Positions 27,220 through 34,652 of a DNA stretch of 64,000 nt are shown here, one piece after another. A program made the translations under genes and the position numbers. Each line of letters opens with the position of its first letter. Position 1 is the first letter of the stretch. The notes under the pieces were generated by a model, which saw only the letters and a program-made list of their open reading frames with translations, ran no database searches and had not been told where the DNA came from. This DNA comes from Desertimonas sp963786985 (GTDB lineage Bacteria; Actinomycetota; Acidimicrobiia; Acidimicrobiales; Ilumatobacteraceae): assembly GCA_963786985.1 (NCBI GenBank), contig CAWBBL010000026.1, forward strand, positions 1-64,000, read 5' to 3'.

Positions 27220-27435
27220 TCAATTGGCGCAGCCGCAGCCGCCGCCACAGCAGCCGCTGGCGACGGCCGACGGTGCGCGAGCTGACGTAATTCCCGGCGC
27301 GGCGAACGTCGACAGCAGCCGTACCGTGTCGTCGTGACCGTCGGGACACGTCGCCATCGTGTCTGCGTCGCTCATCGCCCGGCGGACCTCGAAGCGCCGA
27401 TCGCACGTCCGGCAGCGGAACTCGTACAGGGCCAT
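27220..27435 (-). CDS. FmdB-family zinc-ribbon protein
   Basis: A 71-residue FmdB-type protein: the start MALYEFRCRTCDRRFEVRR and the later CPDGHDDTVRLLS supply the zinc ribbon, here with CRTC and a CPDGH second half instead of two CXXC knuckles. A glycine/cysteine tail (CCGGGCGCAN) follows, usual for the family. FmdB proteins are regulatory or scaffold proteins of unclear role. The 5' end overlaps antisense with the possible upstream start of the nuclease gene. Confidence 0.88.
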   Translation of the reverse strand: MALYEFRCRTCDRRFEVRRAMSDADTMATCPDGHDDTVRLLSTFAAPGITSARAPSAVASGCCGGGCGCAN

Positions 27436-28329
27436 CGACCAAATCGTACCGCCCGCCGTCGCGGCCGAACAGCGTGGCGACTCGCCCTGGCGGCAGCCGT
27501 GGCCAGCGCCGTCGCCGCGGGTGTCGCCACCGGGCCGGCGACGGCGATCGAACCGACCCCGCCACCTGGGGAGCCCTGGCTCGTCACCGACGTCGTCGAC
27601 GGCGACACCATCGACGTCGCCCGCGGCGACACGAGGATGACGGTTCGCCTGATCGGCATCAACACGCCCGAGCGCGGCGAGTGCTGGTACGCCGAGGCGA
27701 CCGAAGCACTGGTCGAGCTCGTCGGCAGCGGACCGGTGTGGCTGTACGTCGACACCACCGATGTCGACCAGTTCGACCGGGCACTGCGCTACGTCGTGAA
27801 CGCCGACCATGACGACGTCGGCGGTCTGCTCGTCGAGCAGGGCGCGGCGATCGCCAGGAGTTACCCACCGGATACGGCCAACGACGACCGCTACGCACTG
27901 CTCCAGGAAGCCGCGCGCCGTGACAGTCGCGGGCTGTGGGCTCCCGATGCCTGCGGTGCTGCGCCGACCGGCAGCTCGCAGTCGGCGGCCGGTATCGCGG
28001 CCGGCGTCGTGATCGAGATTCACCCCGACGCCGCCGGCGACGACAACGCCAACCTCAACGACGAGTGGGTGCGCTTCGTCAACGCCGGTAGCGCGCCGCT
28101 CGATCTTGCCGGATGGGTCGTGCGTGACGAGTCGTCGGCGCACCGCTACACGTTCGCCGACCTCGTGCTCCCGCCGGACGGCGTGGTCACGCTGTTCACC
28201 GGTTGCGGCGTCGACAACCCGACGGAGCGTTACTGGTGCCGCGCCGGCTCGGCGGTGTGGAACAACGGTGGCGACACCGTCTTCCTGCTCGACCCGGCCG
28301 GCAACATCGCCGTTTCGCGCACCTACTGA
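27334..28329 (+). CDS. secreted thermonuclease-like protein with lamin-tail domain
   Basis: A nuclease of the SNase/TNase fold joined to a C-terminal lamin-tail (LTD) domain. The active-site pattern is present: DVVDGDTIDV, then VRLIGINTPERGE (Arg and Glu) and FDRALRYV (second Arg). The LTD part runs from about residue 225, with NDEWVRFVNAG and LDLAGWVVRDE. A signal-like stretch (RRRGRTAWRLALAAAVASAV) lies before the nuclease domain, so export is likely. The start is uncertain: GTG 27334 keeps the signal n-region but overlaps the divergent FmdB gene by 102 bases; GTG 27499 avoids overlap but cuts into the signal. Confidence 0.85.
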   Translation: MTVGTRRHRVCVAHRPADLEAPIARPAAELVQGHRPNRTARRRGRTAWRLALAAAVASAVAAGVATGPATAIEPTPPPGEPWLVTDVVDGDTIDVARGDTRMTVRLIGINTPERGECWYAEATEALVELVGSGPVWLYVDTTDVDQFDRALRYVVNADHDDVGGLLVEQGAAIARSYPPDTANDDRYALLQEAARRDSRGLWAPDACGAAPTGSSQSAAGIAAGVVIEIHPDAAGDDNANLNDEWVRFVNAGSAPLDLAGWVVRDESSAHRYTFADLVLPPDGVVTLFTGCGVDNPTERYWCRAGSAVWNNGGDTVFLLDPAGNIAVSRTY

Positions 28330-29822
28330 GCGGTCGTCGCGTCGCCGCCGAGCAATGGCTCGGCCGCCGCCAAGCCGTCGACGAGGAACGGCATCGGCCG
28401 CCGGCCGAGCACCTCTTCGATACGGGCGAGGGCAGTTGCCCTGGCGGTGCCGCGGGCCATGAGGTACCCGGCGGCGATCGTCGGGGTGCGGTTCTCACTC
28501 GCCACACAATGCACGAACACGCGCTCTCCGGCATCGGCCAGGGCCAGCACCGTGCGGGCGGTGTCGGCGAGGACGAACGCCAGGTTCGGGTTGTCGTCGG
28601 CGGTCGAGTCGATCAGCGGGACGGTGAGGTGCTCGGCCGAGTCGGGGACGTCGGCGGTGCCCATGCGGCACAGCGACACGACGACCGTGGCTCCGCCGTC
28701 GACGGCTGATCGGACGGCCGCGGCGTTCCCGAAGGCCACGCCGTCGATCTCCCTCGCCATCGGCGAGAGGCCGAAGCGCTCGACGTAACCACGGACCATC
28801 TCGGCGCCGCCGGGCCAGCCCCGGGCATCCGGCCGGCCGCTGTTGACCGCCAGCCTGGCGAGTGTTTCGAGGTCGCTGCACCGCAGTACCGGCTCGCCGT
28901 AGATCCGGCGGCCGTGGAGAACGCGGCGCCACCCGAGAGGCACCGCCGACGCCCCCCAGCGCGCCCCGACCAGCGCTCCACAGATCGCGGCCACGGTGTC
29001 GGTGTCGCCACCGCTGCGCGCGGCCAGCTGCAGCGTGGCGACGAGGTGGTGACAGTCGCTGTCGACGCCGCCGGCCCCTGCGGTGGTGATCGCCGCCACG
29101 GCGGCCTGGAGAGCGGCAACGACCCAGCCGTTGCTGGAGTGGAAGTCGGCGGGGTCGGTGTCAGCTGCCGCGGTGATCCGCTGGTGCCAGACGTCGCGCC
29201 GCTGGCCATCGATCAGGTCGAGCCCGGCGAGCAAGGCGGCGACGAAGTCGAAGCGTTCGCTCGGCCTGGCGGTCGTGATCGCCCGCTCGATCGCCAGCGA
29301 CCACAACGCGCATGCTTCGACGCTGTCTCGGTGGGGATGGGTTGCCGCGGCCACGTCGACGGCCAGCGCGGCGACGGCGGCGCGGTCACCGAGGTGGGCC
29401 AGGGCGACCGGCCCGGTACGCATCAACGCCCCGTTGCCGGCGGCGTCCGGGTGGCGTTCCTGATAGCGGGCCGCGGCGGTCCGGACGTTGTCGCCGGATC
29501 GGGCGGCGGTGCTGAGCACGGCGCGGGTCTGGTTGCCGACGTCGCGCGGCCCGCTGCGAAACCAGTCGAGCATCGCCGTGTCGATGCGGTCCAAGTCGGT
29601 GCTGCCGTCGGCGAGGACCGTGAGCAGGGCGAGGGCCATCTGGGTGTCGTCGGTCCATTCACCTGGTTCCCATCGGAACTGCCCGCCGCCTTCCAGGTCG
29701 CACGGCGCCGAGGGGTTCGGACCGGCGAACTCGTAGGGCGCCCCCAGGGCGTCGCCAACCGCTGACGCGACCACCGCGCCAACCGCTCGATCGATGGCCG
29801 CCGACGGCCATGGGGTCGTCAT
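28323..29822 (-). CDS. ADP-ribosylglycohydrolase fused to a dual-specificity-type phosphatase
   Basis: A 499-residue two-domain protein. Residues 1-310 are an ADP-ribosylglycohydrolase (DraG) domain: DALGAPYEF, the metal-binding EWTDDTQMAL and GGDTDTVAAICGALVGA. Residues about 345-480 hold a cysteine phosphatase domain with the P-loop HCVASENRT (HCx5R) preceded by VPLIDSTADDN, whose Asp may be the general acid. Together they could strip ADP-ribose and phosphate from one substrate or process ADP-ribose derivatives. ATG at 29822; an adenosine-deaminase-like gene ends 7 bases upstream, which suggests a purine-nucleotide context. The 3' end overlaps the nuclease gene by 7 bases. Confidence 0.87.
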   Translation of the reverse strand: MTTPWPSAAIDRAVGAVVASAVGDALGAPYEFAGPNPSAPCDLEGGGQFRWEPGEWTDDTQMALALLTVLADGSTDLDRIDTAMLDWFRSGPRDVGNQTRAVLSTAARSGDNVRTAAARYQERHPDAAGNGALMRTGPVALAHLGDRAAVAALAVDVAAATHPHRDSVEACALWSLAIERAITTARPSERFDFVAALLAGLDLIDGQRRDVWHQRITAAADTDPADFHSSNGWVVAALQAAVAAITTAGAGGVDSDCHHLVATLQLAARSGGDTDTVAAICGALVGARWGASAVPLGWRRVLHGRRIYGEPVLRCSDLETLARLAVNSGRPDARGWPGGAEMVRGYVERFGLSPMAREIDGVAFGNAAAVRSAVDGGATVVVSLCRMGTADVPDSAEHLTVPLIDSTADDNPNLAFVLADTARTVLALADAGERVFVHCVASENRTPTIAAGYLMARGTARATALARIEEVLGRRPMPFLVDGLAAAEPLLGGDATTAQ

Positions 29823-29829
29823 CAAGCGG

Positions 29830-30858
29830 TCAGTCAGCGAAGTCGCGGACGTAGCGACCGACCTCGTCGAGGTACCCCGCCCGGCGGTCGTCGTCGACCC
29901 ACGAGATGACGAACGAGTTCTCGGCAAGCGTCACCACCTCGGCACTGCTCAAACCAGCTGCCTCGGCGAGCGCCAGGTAATTGTCGGCGATGTAGCCGCC
30001 GAAGTAGGCCGGGTCGTCGGAGTTGACGGTGACCCGGACCCCCGCGCGCAGCAGTTGGGCGATCTCGGCATTCTTCATGTCGCTGGTGACGAAACGATTG
30101 GAGATCGGGCAGCACGTCAGCCCGATGCCCCGGGCGCGCAGCTCCTCGACGAGCGACGGGTCTTCGACGATGTTCGTGCCGTGATCGATGCGATCGGTGC
30201 GGATGTCCTGGAGCACGGTGCGGATGTTGTCGATGCTGCCGACCTGGTCGATGTCGCAGTGCATCGTCAGTCGGTAGCCGAGCTGGCGGGCCCGGGCGAA
30301 GACGTCGGCGAACTTCTCGGGAGGATTGCCTCGTTCGTCGGAGTCGAGCCCGACGCCGACGATCATCGCCTGGAAGGGCACCGAGGCCTCGAGCGTCGCG
30401 GATGCGCTCTCGGCGCTGTGGTCGCGGAGGAAGCACATGATCAGGTCGGCGTCGATGCCCAGCTCGGCGCCTTCGGCGGCGGCCTGGTGGTAGCCGGTGA
30501 CGACGCTCTCGAACGGCACACCGCGGGACGTGTGGGCCTGGGGGTCGAAGAACATTTCCACGTGACGGACGCCGTCGGCCACGGCGCGCTCGAGGTAGGC
30601 GCGGGCGAGGTCGTAGAAGTCGCGCGGCTCGCGCAGCACCTCCATCGCCGGGTAGTAGACGGCGAGGAAGCTGGTCAACGAGTCGAAGTGGTACGTCGCT
30701 TCGACCTCGGCGACCGTGCGCTGGCCGATCTCCACGCCGTTGCGTTCGGCGAGCGCCAACTTCAGCGCCGGTTCGAGGGTTCCCTCGAGGTGCACGTGGA
30801 GCTCCGCCTTGGGCAGCCCGGTGACGAACTCCCGACTCGGTGTTGCAGGTAGCGCCAT
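29830..30858 (-). CDS. adenosine deaminase-family amidohydrolase
   Basis: A 342-residue metal-dependent purine deaminase-type enzyme. The metal-binding AELHVHLEGTL, the later TNIVEDPSL/LTCCPISNRF and NSDDPAYFGGYIADNY are all in place. The usual HAGE motif, whose Glu passes the proton, is replaced by HCDIDQ, so the substrate may not be adenosine. Adenine deaminase or another aminopurine hydrolase is equally possible. ATG at 30858. It precedes the ADP-ribosylglycohydrolase fusion by 7 bases, so both are probably made together. Confidence 0.87.
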   Translation of the reverse strand: MALPATPSREFVTGLPKAELHVHLEGTLEPALKLALAERNGVEIGQRTVAEVEATYHFDSLTSFLAVYYPAMEVLREPRDFYDLARAYLERAVADGVRHVEMFFDPQAHTSRGVPFESVVTGYHQAAAEGAELGIDADLIMCFLRDHSAESASATLEASVPFQAMIVGVGLDSDERGNPPEKFADVFARARQLGYRLTMHCDIDQVGSIDNIRTVLQDIRTDRIDHGTNIVEDPSLVEELRARGIGLTCCPISNRFVTSDMKNAEIAQLLRAGVRVTVNSDDPAYFGGYIADNYLALAEAAGLSSAEVVTLAENSFVISWVDDDRRAGYLDEVGRYVRDFAD

Positions 30859-30911
30859 GGGCGGCAGATTACCGATCGGCTCGCGCCGCGTCGGAACGCG
30901 GTCGGCGTCGC

Positions 30912-31208
30912 TCAGCCGCCGGACACGGCCGGGATGATCGACAGATCCTGGCCGGCGTGGATCGCCGTGGCCGGCCCATCGTGATCGCGCACGTTCTCGG
31001 CCCCGACGAACAGGTTGACGTGACGGCGGGTGCGTCCCTGTTCGTCGCGGATGCGGCGTTCCAACGCTGGATGTTCGGCGGCCAGCGCATCGAGCACCGT
31101 CGTCACCGTCGCCGTCTGGTCCGCCGCGTCACCGACGCTCAACTCGACGACGGCGCTGCCGCCGACGAGGTCACGGAGCTGGGCGGGGACGCGGACTTGG
31201 ACGTCCAT
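30912..31208 (-). CDS. MoaD/ThiS-like ubiquitin-fold protein
   Basis: A 98-residue ubiquitin-like protein ending in the Gly-Gly (PAVSGG) that is activated as a thiocarboxylate in sulfur-carrier proteins. MDVQVRVPAQLRDLVGG and LFVGAENVRDHDG match MoaD/ThiS-type members. No molybdopterin or thiamine gene is near. Instead it follows a BNR-repeat protein gene by 5 bases, so a role in molybdenum cofactor synthesis should not be assumed. Confidence 0.87.
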   Translation of the reverse strand: MDVQVRVPAQLRDLVGGSAVVELSVGDAADQTATVTTVLDALAAEHPALERRIRDEQGRTRRHVNLFVGAENVRDHDGPATAIHAGQDLSIIPAVSGG

Positions 31209-31213
31209 CGCGC

Positions 31214-32347
31214 TCAGATCGACGTCGGCGCGGCGCGCACCGACAGCACCGGGGGCAGATGCTGAGCGATCAGTCGCCAGGAGTCGCCGTCGTCGGTCGA
31301 GGCGAAGACCTCGCCGGTACGCGTGCCGAAGTACAGGCCGGCCGGATCCTGCCCGTCGGTGGTGAACCCGTCACGGAGCACACTCAGGTAGGCGTCCTGT
31401 TGGGGGAGTCCCTTCGTCAGCGGCTCCCACGTCGCGCCGGCGTCCGTCGTCTTCCACACGATGCACTGGCCGTCCGGGGTGCAGCGGAACATGTCGCTCT
31501 CCAGCGGCAGGAGGTAGGCGGTCGACGGTCGCGACGGATGGGCGACGACCGGGAACCCGAAGTCCATCCCGGCGATCCCCGTCATCGCCGTCCATTGCTC
31601 CCCGCCGTTGTCGCTGCGATAGATGCCGCCATGGTGCTGGAGATAGAGCCGCTCGGGATCGCTGGAGTCACGGGCGACCTTGTGGACGCACTGGCCGAAC
31701 TCGAGGTCCTCGCCATCGGGAACGAAGCCGACGACGATCCCGCGGTTGCTCGCCCGCCACGACGAGCCACCGTCGTCCGACAGGTAGACGCCGGCCGCTG
31801 AGATGGCGATCAACAGGCGTTGCGGATCGTCAGGATGGACGAGCACGGTGTGCAGGCACAGGCCGCCTCCGCCGGGCTGCCACTGGGTGCGATGGGGGTG
31901 GTCCCACAGCCCCTGGACCAGGGCGAAGCTGCGCCCACCGTCGTCGCTGCGAAACAGGGCGGCGGGCTCGACGCCGGCGTACAGCACATCGGGCGCATCG
32001 GCCGGCCCGGGCGCCAGCTGCCAGATCCTGGCCAGCGACGCATCGGTTCCGTCGGGGAACCGCAGCGCCGCGGCCTCGTCCTCGGTCCACGTTTCCCCGA
32101 GGTCGTCGGAACGCCGCAGCACGGGTCCCCAGTGGTTGCTGACCGATCCGGTGAACAGTCGTGTCGTGCCCGAGCGGTTGTCGATGCAGGTGGCGTAGAC
32201 CTCCTCGCCGGGGAATGTCGGCCCGGTCAGATCGAAGTGCTCACGTCCATCATCGGAACTGAGCGCGAACAGGCCCTTCGTCGTCCCGACGAGGACGGTC
32301 GCGTCGGTCGTCATTTGGCCAACGCCTGGTGAAGCAGTCATGGTCAT
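31214..32347 (-). CDS. BNR/YVTN beta-propeller protein
   Basis: A 377-residue beta-propeller with repeated Asp-box (BNR) motifs: SDDLGETW, SDDGGRSF, SDDGGSSW, SDNGGEQW, TTDAGATW and STDDGDSW. Sialidase-like and photosystem-assembly-type propellers share these boxes, but the Arg triad of sialidases is not evident, so enzymatic activity is unproved. No signal peptide. ATG at 32347 (MTMTASPG) has GGAGGAGG 9 bases upstream. It is coupled to the MoaD-like gene, which suggests a shared function. Confidence 0.83.
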   Translation of the reverse strand: MTMTASPGVGQMTTDATVLVGTTKGLFALSSDDGREHFDLTGPTFPGEEVYATCIDNRSGTTRLFTGSVSNHWGPVLRRSDDLGETWTEDEAAALRFPDGTDASLARIWQLAPGPADAPDVLYAGVEPAALFRSDDGGRSFALVQGLWDHPHRTQWQPGGGGLCLHTVLVHPDDPQRLLIAISAAGVYLSDDGGSSWRASNRGIVVGFVPDGEDLEFGQCVHKVARDSSDPERLYLQHHGGIYRSDNGGEQWTAMTGIAGMDFGFPVVAHPSRPSTAYLLPLESDMFRCTPDGQCIVWKTTDAGATWEPLTKGLPQQDAYLSVLRDGFTTDGQDPAGLYFGTRTGEVFASTDDGDSWRLIAQHLPPVLSVRAAPTSI

Positions 32348-32471
32348 GCGTTTCGGACCTCCTCCGTCCAGCGAACTCATCGCCCAAACTCTCCCCATCA
32401 TCGCTCAGTTGCCGGTCGATGGACACAACGGGTTCGCCGTTCGGCTCACGCCAGGGCGGGCGTGCCGGCTC

Positions 32472-32477
32472 TACCCT
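32472..32477 (+). promoter_or_regulatory. -10 box TACCCT, leaderless start
   Basis: TACCCT ends 7 bases before the ATG of the methyltransferase gene at 32485, with no ribosome site, which fits a leaderless transcript. Confidence 0.4.
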
Positions 32478-32484
32478 CGCGGTG

Positions 32485-33084
32485 ATGGCTAGGCCGACTC
32501 GCTGGGTGACCGGCACCAAGGAGGGTCACACGCAGTGGTACGTCGAGCGGTTCCGCACGCTGGCCGCCGACGGCGCTGACCTCGGCGGCGAGGCCCGTCT
32601 CGTCGACGCGATGGTGCCGCCCCGGTCGCGTGTGCTCGACGCCGGTTGTGGAACCGGACGCATCGGCGCCGTCCTGCACGATCGTGGTCACACCGTGGTG
32701 GGGGTCGACGCCGACCCCGGCCTCATCGAGGCGGCGATGACTGACCACCCTGGCCCGCGATGGCTCGTCGCCGACCTCAGCGAACTCGACCTGCCCTCGA
32801 TCGGTGAGCCCGAGCCATTCGCCGCAGCGGTGCTGGCCGGCAACGTGATGATCTTCCTGGCGCCCGCCACGGAGACCGACGTGCTGCGCCGGGTCGCCGC
32901 CCATGTGGTCCCCGACGGATTCGTCGTCGTCGGCTTCCGGCCGGGCGAAGAGCTCTCCGTCGACCGATTCGACGAGTGCGTGGCCGAGGCGGGGCTGCGG
33001 GTCGAGCACCGCTTCGCTACCTGGGATCTGCGGCCGTGGCACGACGACGCCGACTTCGCCGTCACGGTTCTTCGTCACGGGTGA
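32485..33084 (+). CDS. class I SAM-dependent methyltransferase
   Basis: A 199-residue methyltransferase. Motif I is VLDAGCGTGRIGAVL, the acidic loop VVGVDADPGLIEAA, and a conserved LAGNVMIFLAP follows. The N-terminal EGHTQWYVERFRTLAADGAD is shared by actinobacterial members of unknown substrate. It ends 86 bases before the convergent thioesterase gene, with a family A hairpin in the gap. Confidence 0.88.
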   Translation: MARPTRWVTGTKEGHTQWYVERFRTLAADGADLGGEARLVDAMVPPRSRVLDAGCGTGRIGAVLHDRGHTVVGVDADPGLIEAAMTDHPGPRWLVADLSELDLPSIGEPEPFAAAVLAGNVMIFLAPATETDVLRRVAAHVVPDGFVVVGFRPGEELSVDRFDECVAEAGLRVEHRFATWDLRPWHDDADFAVTVLRHG

Positions 33085-33106
33085 TCAGAGCGAGACCTCG
33101 TCCGAT

Positions 33107-33155
33107 GGAAGTCCCGACCACGCGGGCCGGAGTGAGCGCGATTTGTCGGGACTTC
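33107..33155. repeat. dispersed hairpin, family A copy 3 (inverted orientation)
   Basis: GAAGTCCCGAC and GTCGGGACTTC are perfect 11-bp arms with a 26-nt loop whose reverse complement, not forward strand, matches the other copies (CGGCCCGC). It sits between two convergent genes. Confidence 0.85.
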
Positions 33156-33169
33156 GTCGTCGCGTCGCG

Positions 33170-33925
33170 CTAGGTCTCCGCAGCCGGCCTCCATCGCGCA
33201 ATGGTGCAGAGCGCGTCGTGGGCGACGAGCCACGCTGAGGCCGTCGCATCGGATGCCGCGAGCTGGAGCGTTGCCGGCGAGTCGGCGACGTCGACCGGTG
33301 CAAGGTGCTCGATCTCGGCGATGCCGTGCCGGTCCGATGGGCCGCCGGCGAGCGACTCCTCGAGGATCGCCCACTGCGCAGCGTTGTTGACGTGACCGAG
33401 GACGTCGAGATCGACCGTGCGGATCGGCCACGGTCGGCTCGTGATGCCGTCGGTTGCCGGCCCCGGCAGCGAGAGCCGGGCCGAGACGCGACGTCCGCCG
33501 GCGGCGTCGCCATAGATCTGATGGAACTCGTCGTCGAGAGCCCGGATCCGGTCGGTCGCCGCGTCGACCTGGACCCACAGGCTGGCGGCCTCGACGGATC
33601 CGCCGCGGTCGCCGCGGATCGAAGTGCGCCGTTCCGCCCAACTGCGCCCCGTGCCCGAGCAGAACGTCGTCAGGGTCAGCGTCTCGCCGAGCAGTGGTAC
33701 CTGATCGATGGCGATGAGGGTGCGCCGCACGACCCAGGCGACGGCGTTGGTGAGCCCGCTGTCGACGGCGTCGTCGTTGGCGACGTCCTGAAGGTGACGC
33801 GCCAACCCGTCGAGTCGTAGCCGGCCATGCGGGTCGGCGTCGCCGAGACGCACCCGGCCGGTGGCGCTGTAGTCGCCGGCCAGTGGGTGGGAGCGGCACG
33901 AGCTCGGTGGCGGCGGCGACAGCAC
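33170..33925 (-). CDS. acyl-ACP thioesterase-like hotdog protein
   Basis: A 251-residue protein made of two hotdog folds like acyl-ACP thioesterases. The first half has GRVRLGDADPHGRLRLDGLA; the second has RTVDLDVLGHVNNAAQWAIL, the usual DxxGHVNN substrate-site motif. Such enzymes release fatty acids from carrier protein or CoA. GTG at 33925 is the likely start; no strong ribosome site is seen. Confidence 0.8.
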   Translation of the reverse strand: MLSPPPPSSCRSHPLAGDYSATGRVRLGDADPHGRLRLDGLARHLQDVANDDAVDSGLTNAVAWVVRRTLIAIDQVPLLGETLTLTTFCSGTGRSWAERRTSIRGDRGGSVEAASLWVQVDAATDRIRALDDEFHQIYGDAAGGRRVSARLSLPGPATDGITSRPWPIRTVDLDVLGHVNNAAQWAILEESLAGGPSDRHGIAEIEHLAPVDVADSPATLQLAASDATASAWLVAHDALCTIARWRPAAET

Positions 33926-34008
33926 CCATCGCCCGGTGACTCTGGCACACGCCGATGTTCGACGTTCAGGCGGTGGCCGCCGTGGAGCTGTCGGGACGGG
34001 GAATCGCG

Positions 34009-34458
34009 TCAGGCTTCAGCAAACTCGGTGCGACGAGCGGGAGCCGGGCTCCTCCACCTGTCGACGAGCATCACCGTCACGAGAGGCGCGATGGCAATCG
34101 TCGCGAACACGGCCAGCGAGGTGATCGCGAGCAACACCCACCTCGGCGCCGACAGGCCGGCGGTCGAGCCAATCTCCTCGCTCGCCACCCCCACCGCGGG
34201 AAGGCACAAGAAGATGCACCCGCCGGCAGCGACGAGCCAACGCCACCAACGAGTCGTCAACGCCGCCACAACACCGAACGGGATCATCGCCACTCCGTAG
34301 ATCAAGGCGATGAACACCGATCCGCCGAGGGTGAACTTGCCCTCGTGGTCGGCGGACACGGTCACGGCCCGCATCAGCAGGCGAGCCACGACCCCCACCG
34401 TGAAGCCACCGATCAACGCGGCGATCACGCCTCGTGCACCCGCCTGAATTGTCCGCAC
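34009..34458 (-). CDS. hypothetical membrane protein
   Basis: A protein of 149 residues with four likely membrane spans (roughly 10-30, 45-67, 73-92, 110-132) and a basic C-terminus. I do not recognise the family. GTG at 34458 is chosen because TAGCTT (plus strand AAGCTA, 34467-34472) lies 8 bases upstream, fitting a leaderless transcript; the longer open frame crosses a hairpin repeat. Confidence 0.65.
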   Translation of the reverse strand: MRTIQAGARGVIAALIGGFTVGVVARLLMRAVTVSADHEGKFTLGGSVFIALIYGVAMIPFGVVAALTTRWWRWLVAAGGCIFLCLPAVGVASEEIGSTAGLSAPRWVLLAITSLAVFATIAIAPLVTVMLVDRWRSPAPARRTEFAEA

Positions 34459-34524
34459 GGGCCGAGAAGCTACAAACCGGACCGCCCGGGACCAACGCCG
34501 GCGCCAATCTCTCTCCGCGACGCC

Positions 34525-34573
34525 GAACTCCCGACACATCGACCACGTTGCGGCCCGCTCGGTCGGGACTTCC
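34525..34573. repeat. dispersed hairpin, family A copy 4
   Basis: GAACTCCCGAC and GTCGGGACTTC pair with one mismatch around a 26-nt loop nearly identical to that of copy 2 (both contain ACATCGACCACGTT). It lies in the gap between two divergent genes, so it cannot act only as a terminator. Confidence 0.85.
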
Positions 34574-34610
34574 CGGCGGGGTGGGCGCGCTGTTATGGTC
34601 AGCGGACCAC

Positions 34611-34640
34611 ACGGCGGACCACGGCGGACCACGGCGGAAA
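34611..34640. repeat. 10-bp tandem repeat, three units
   Basis: ACGGCGGACC, ACGGCGGACC and ACGGCGGAAA follow one another in the leader of the metallo-hydrolase gene. TATGGT at 34593-34598 could be its -10 box, placing the repeats in the 5' untranslated region. Confidence 0.6.
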
Positions 34641-34652
34641 CGGGGACCCATC

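Noticed and set aside
34611..34640. Tandem 10-mers as a possible CRISPR or iteron array
   Set aside because: Three directly abutting units without spacers and no replication gene nearby; better described as a simple tandem repeat.
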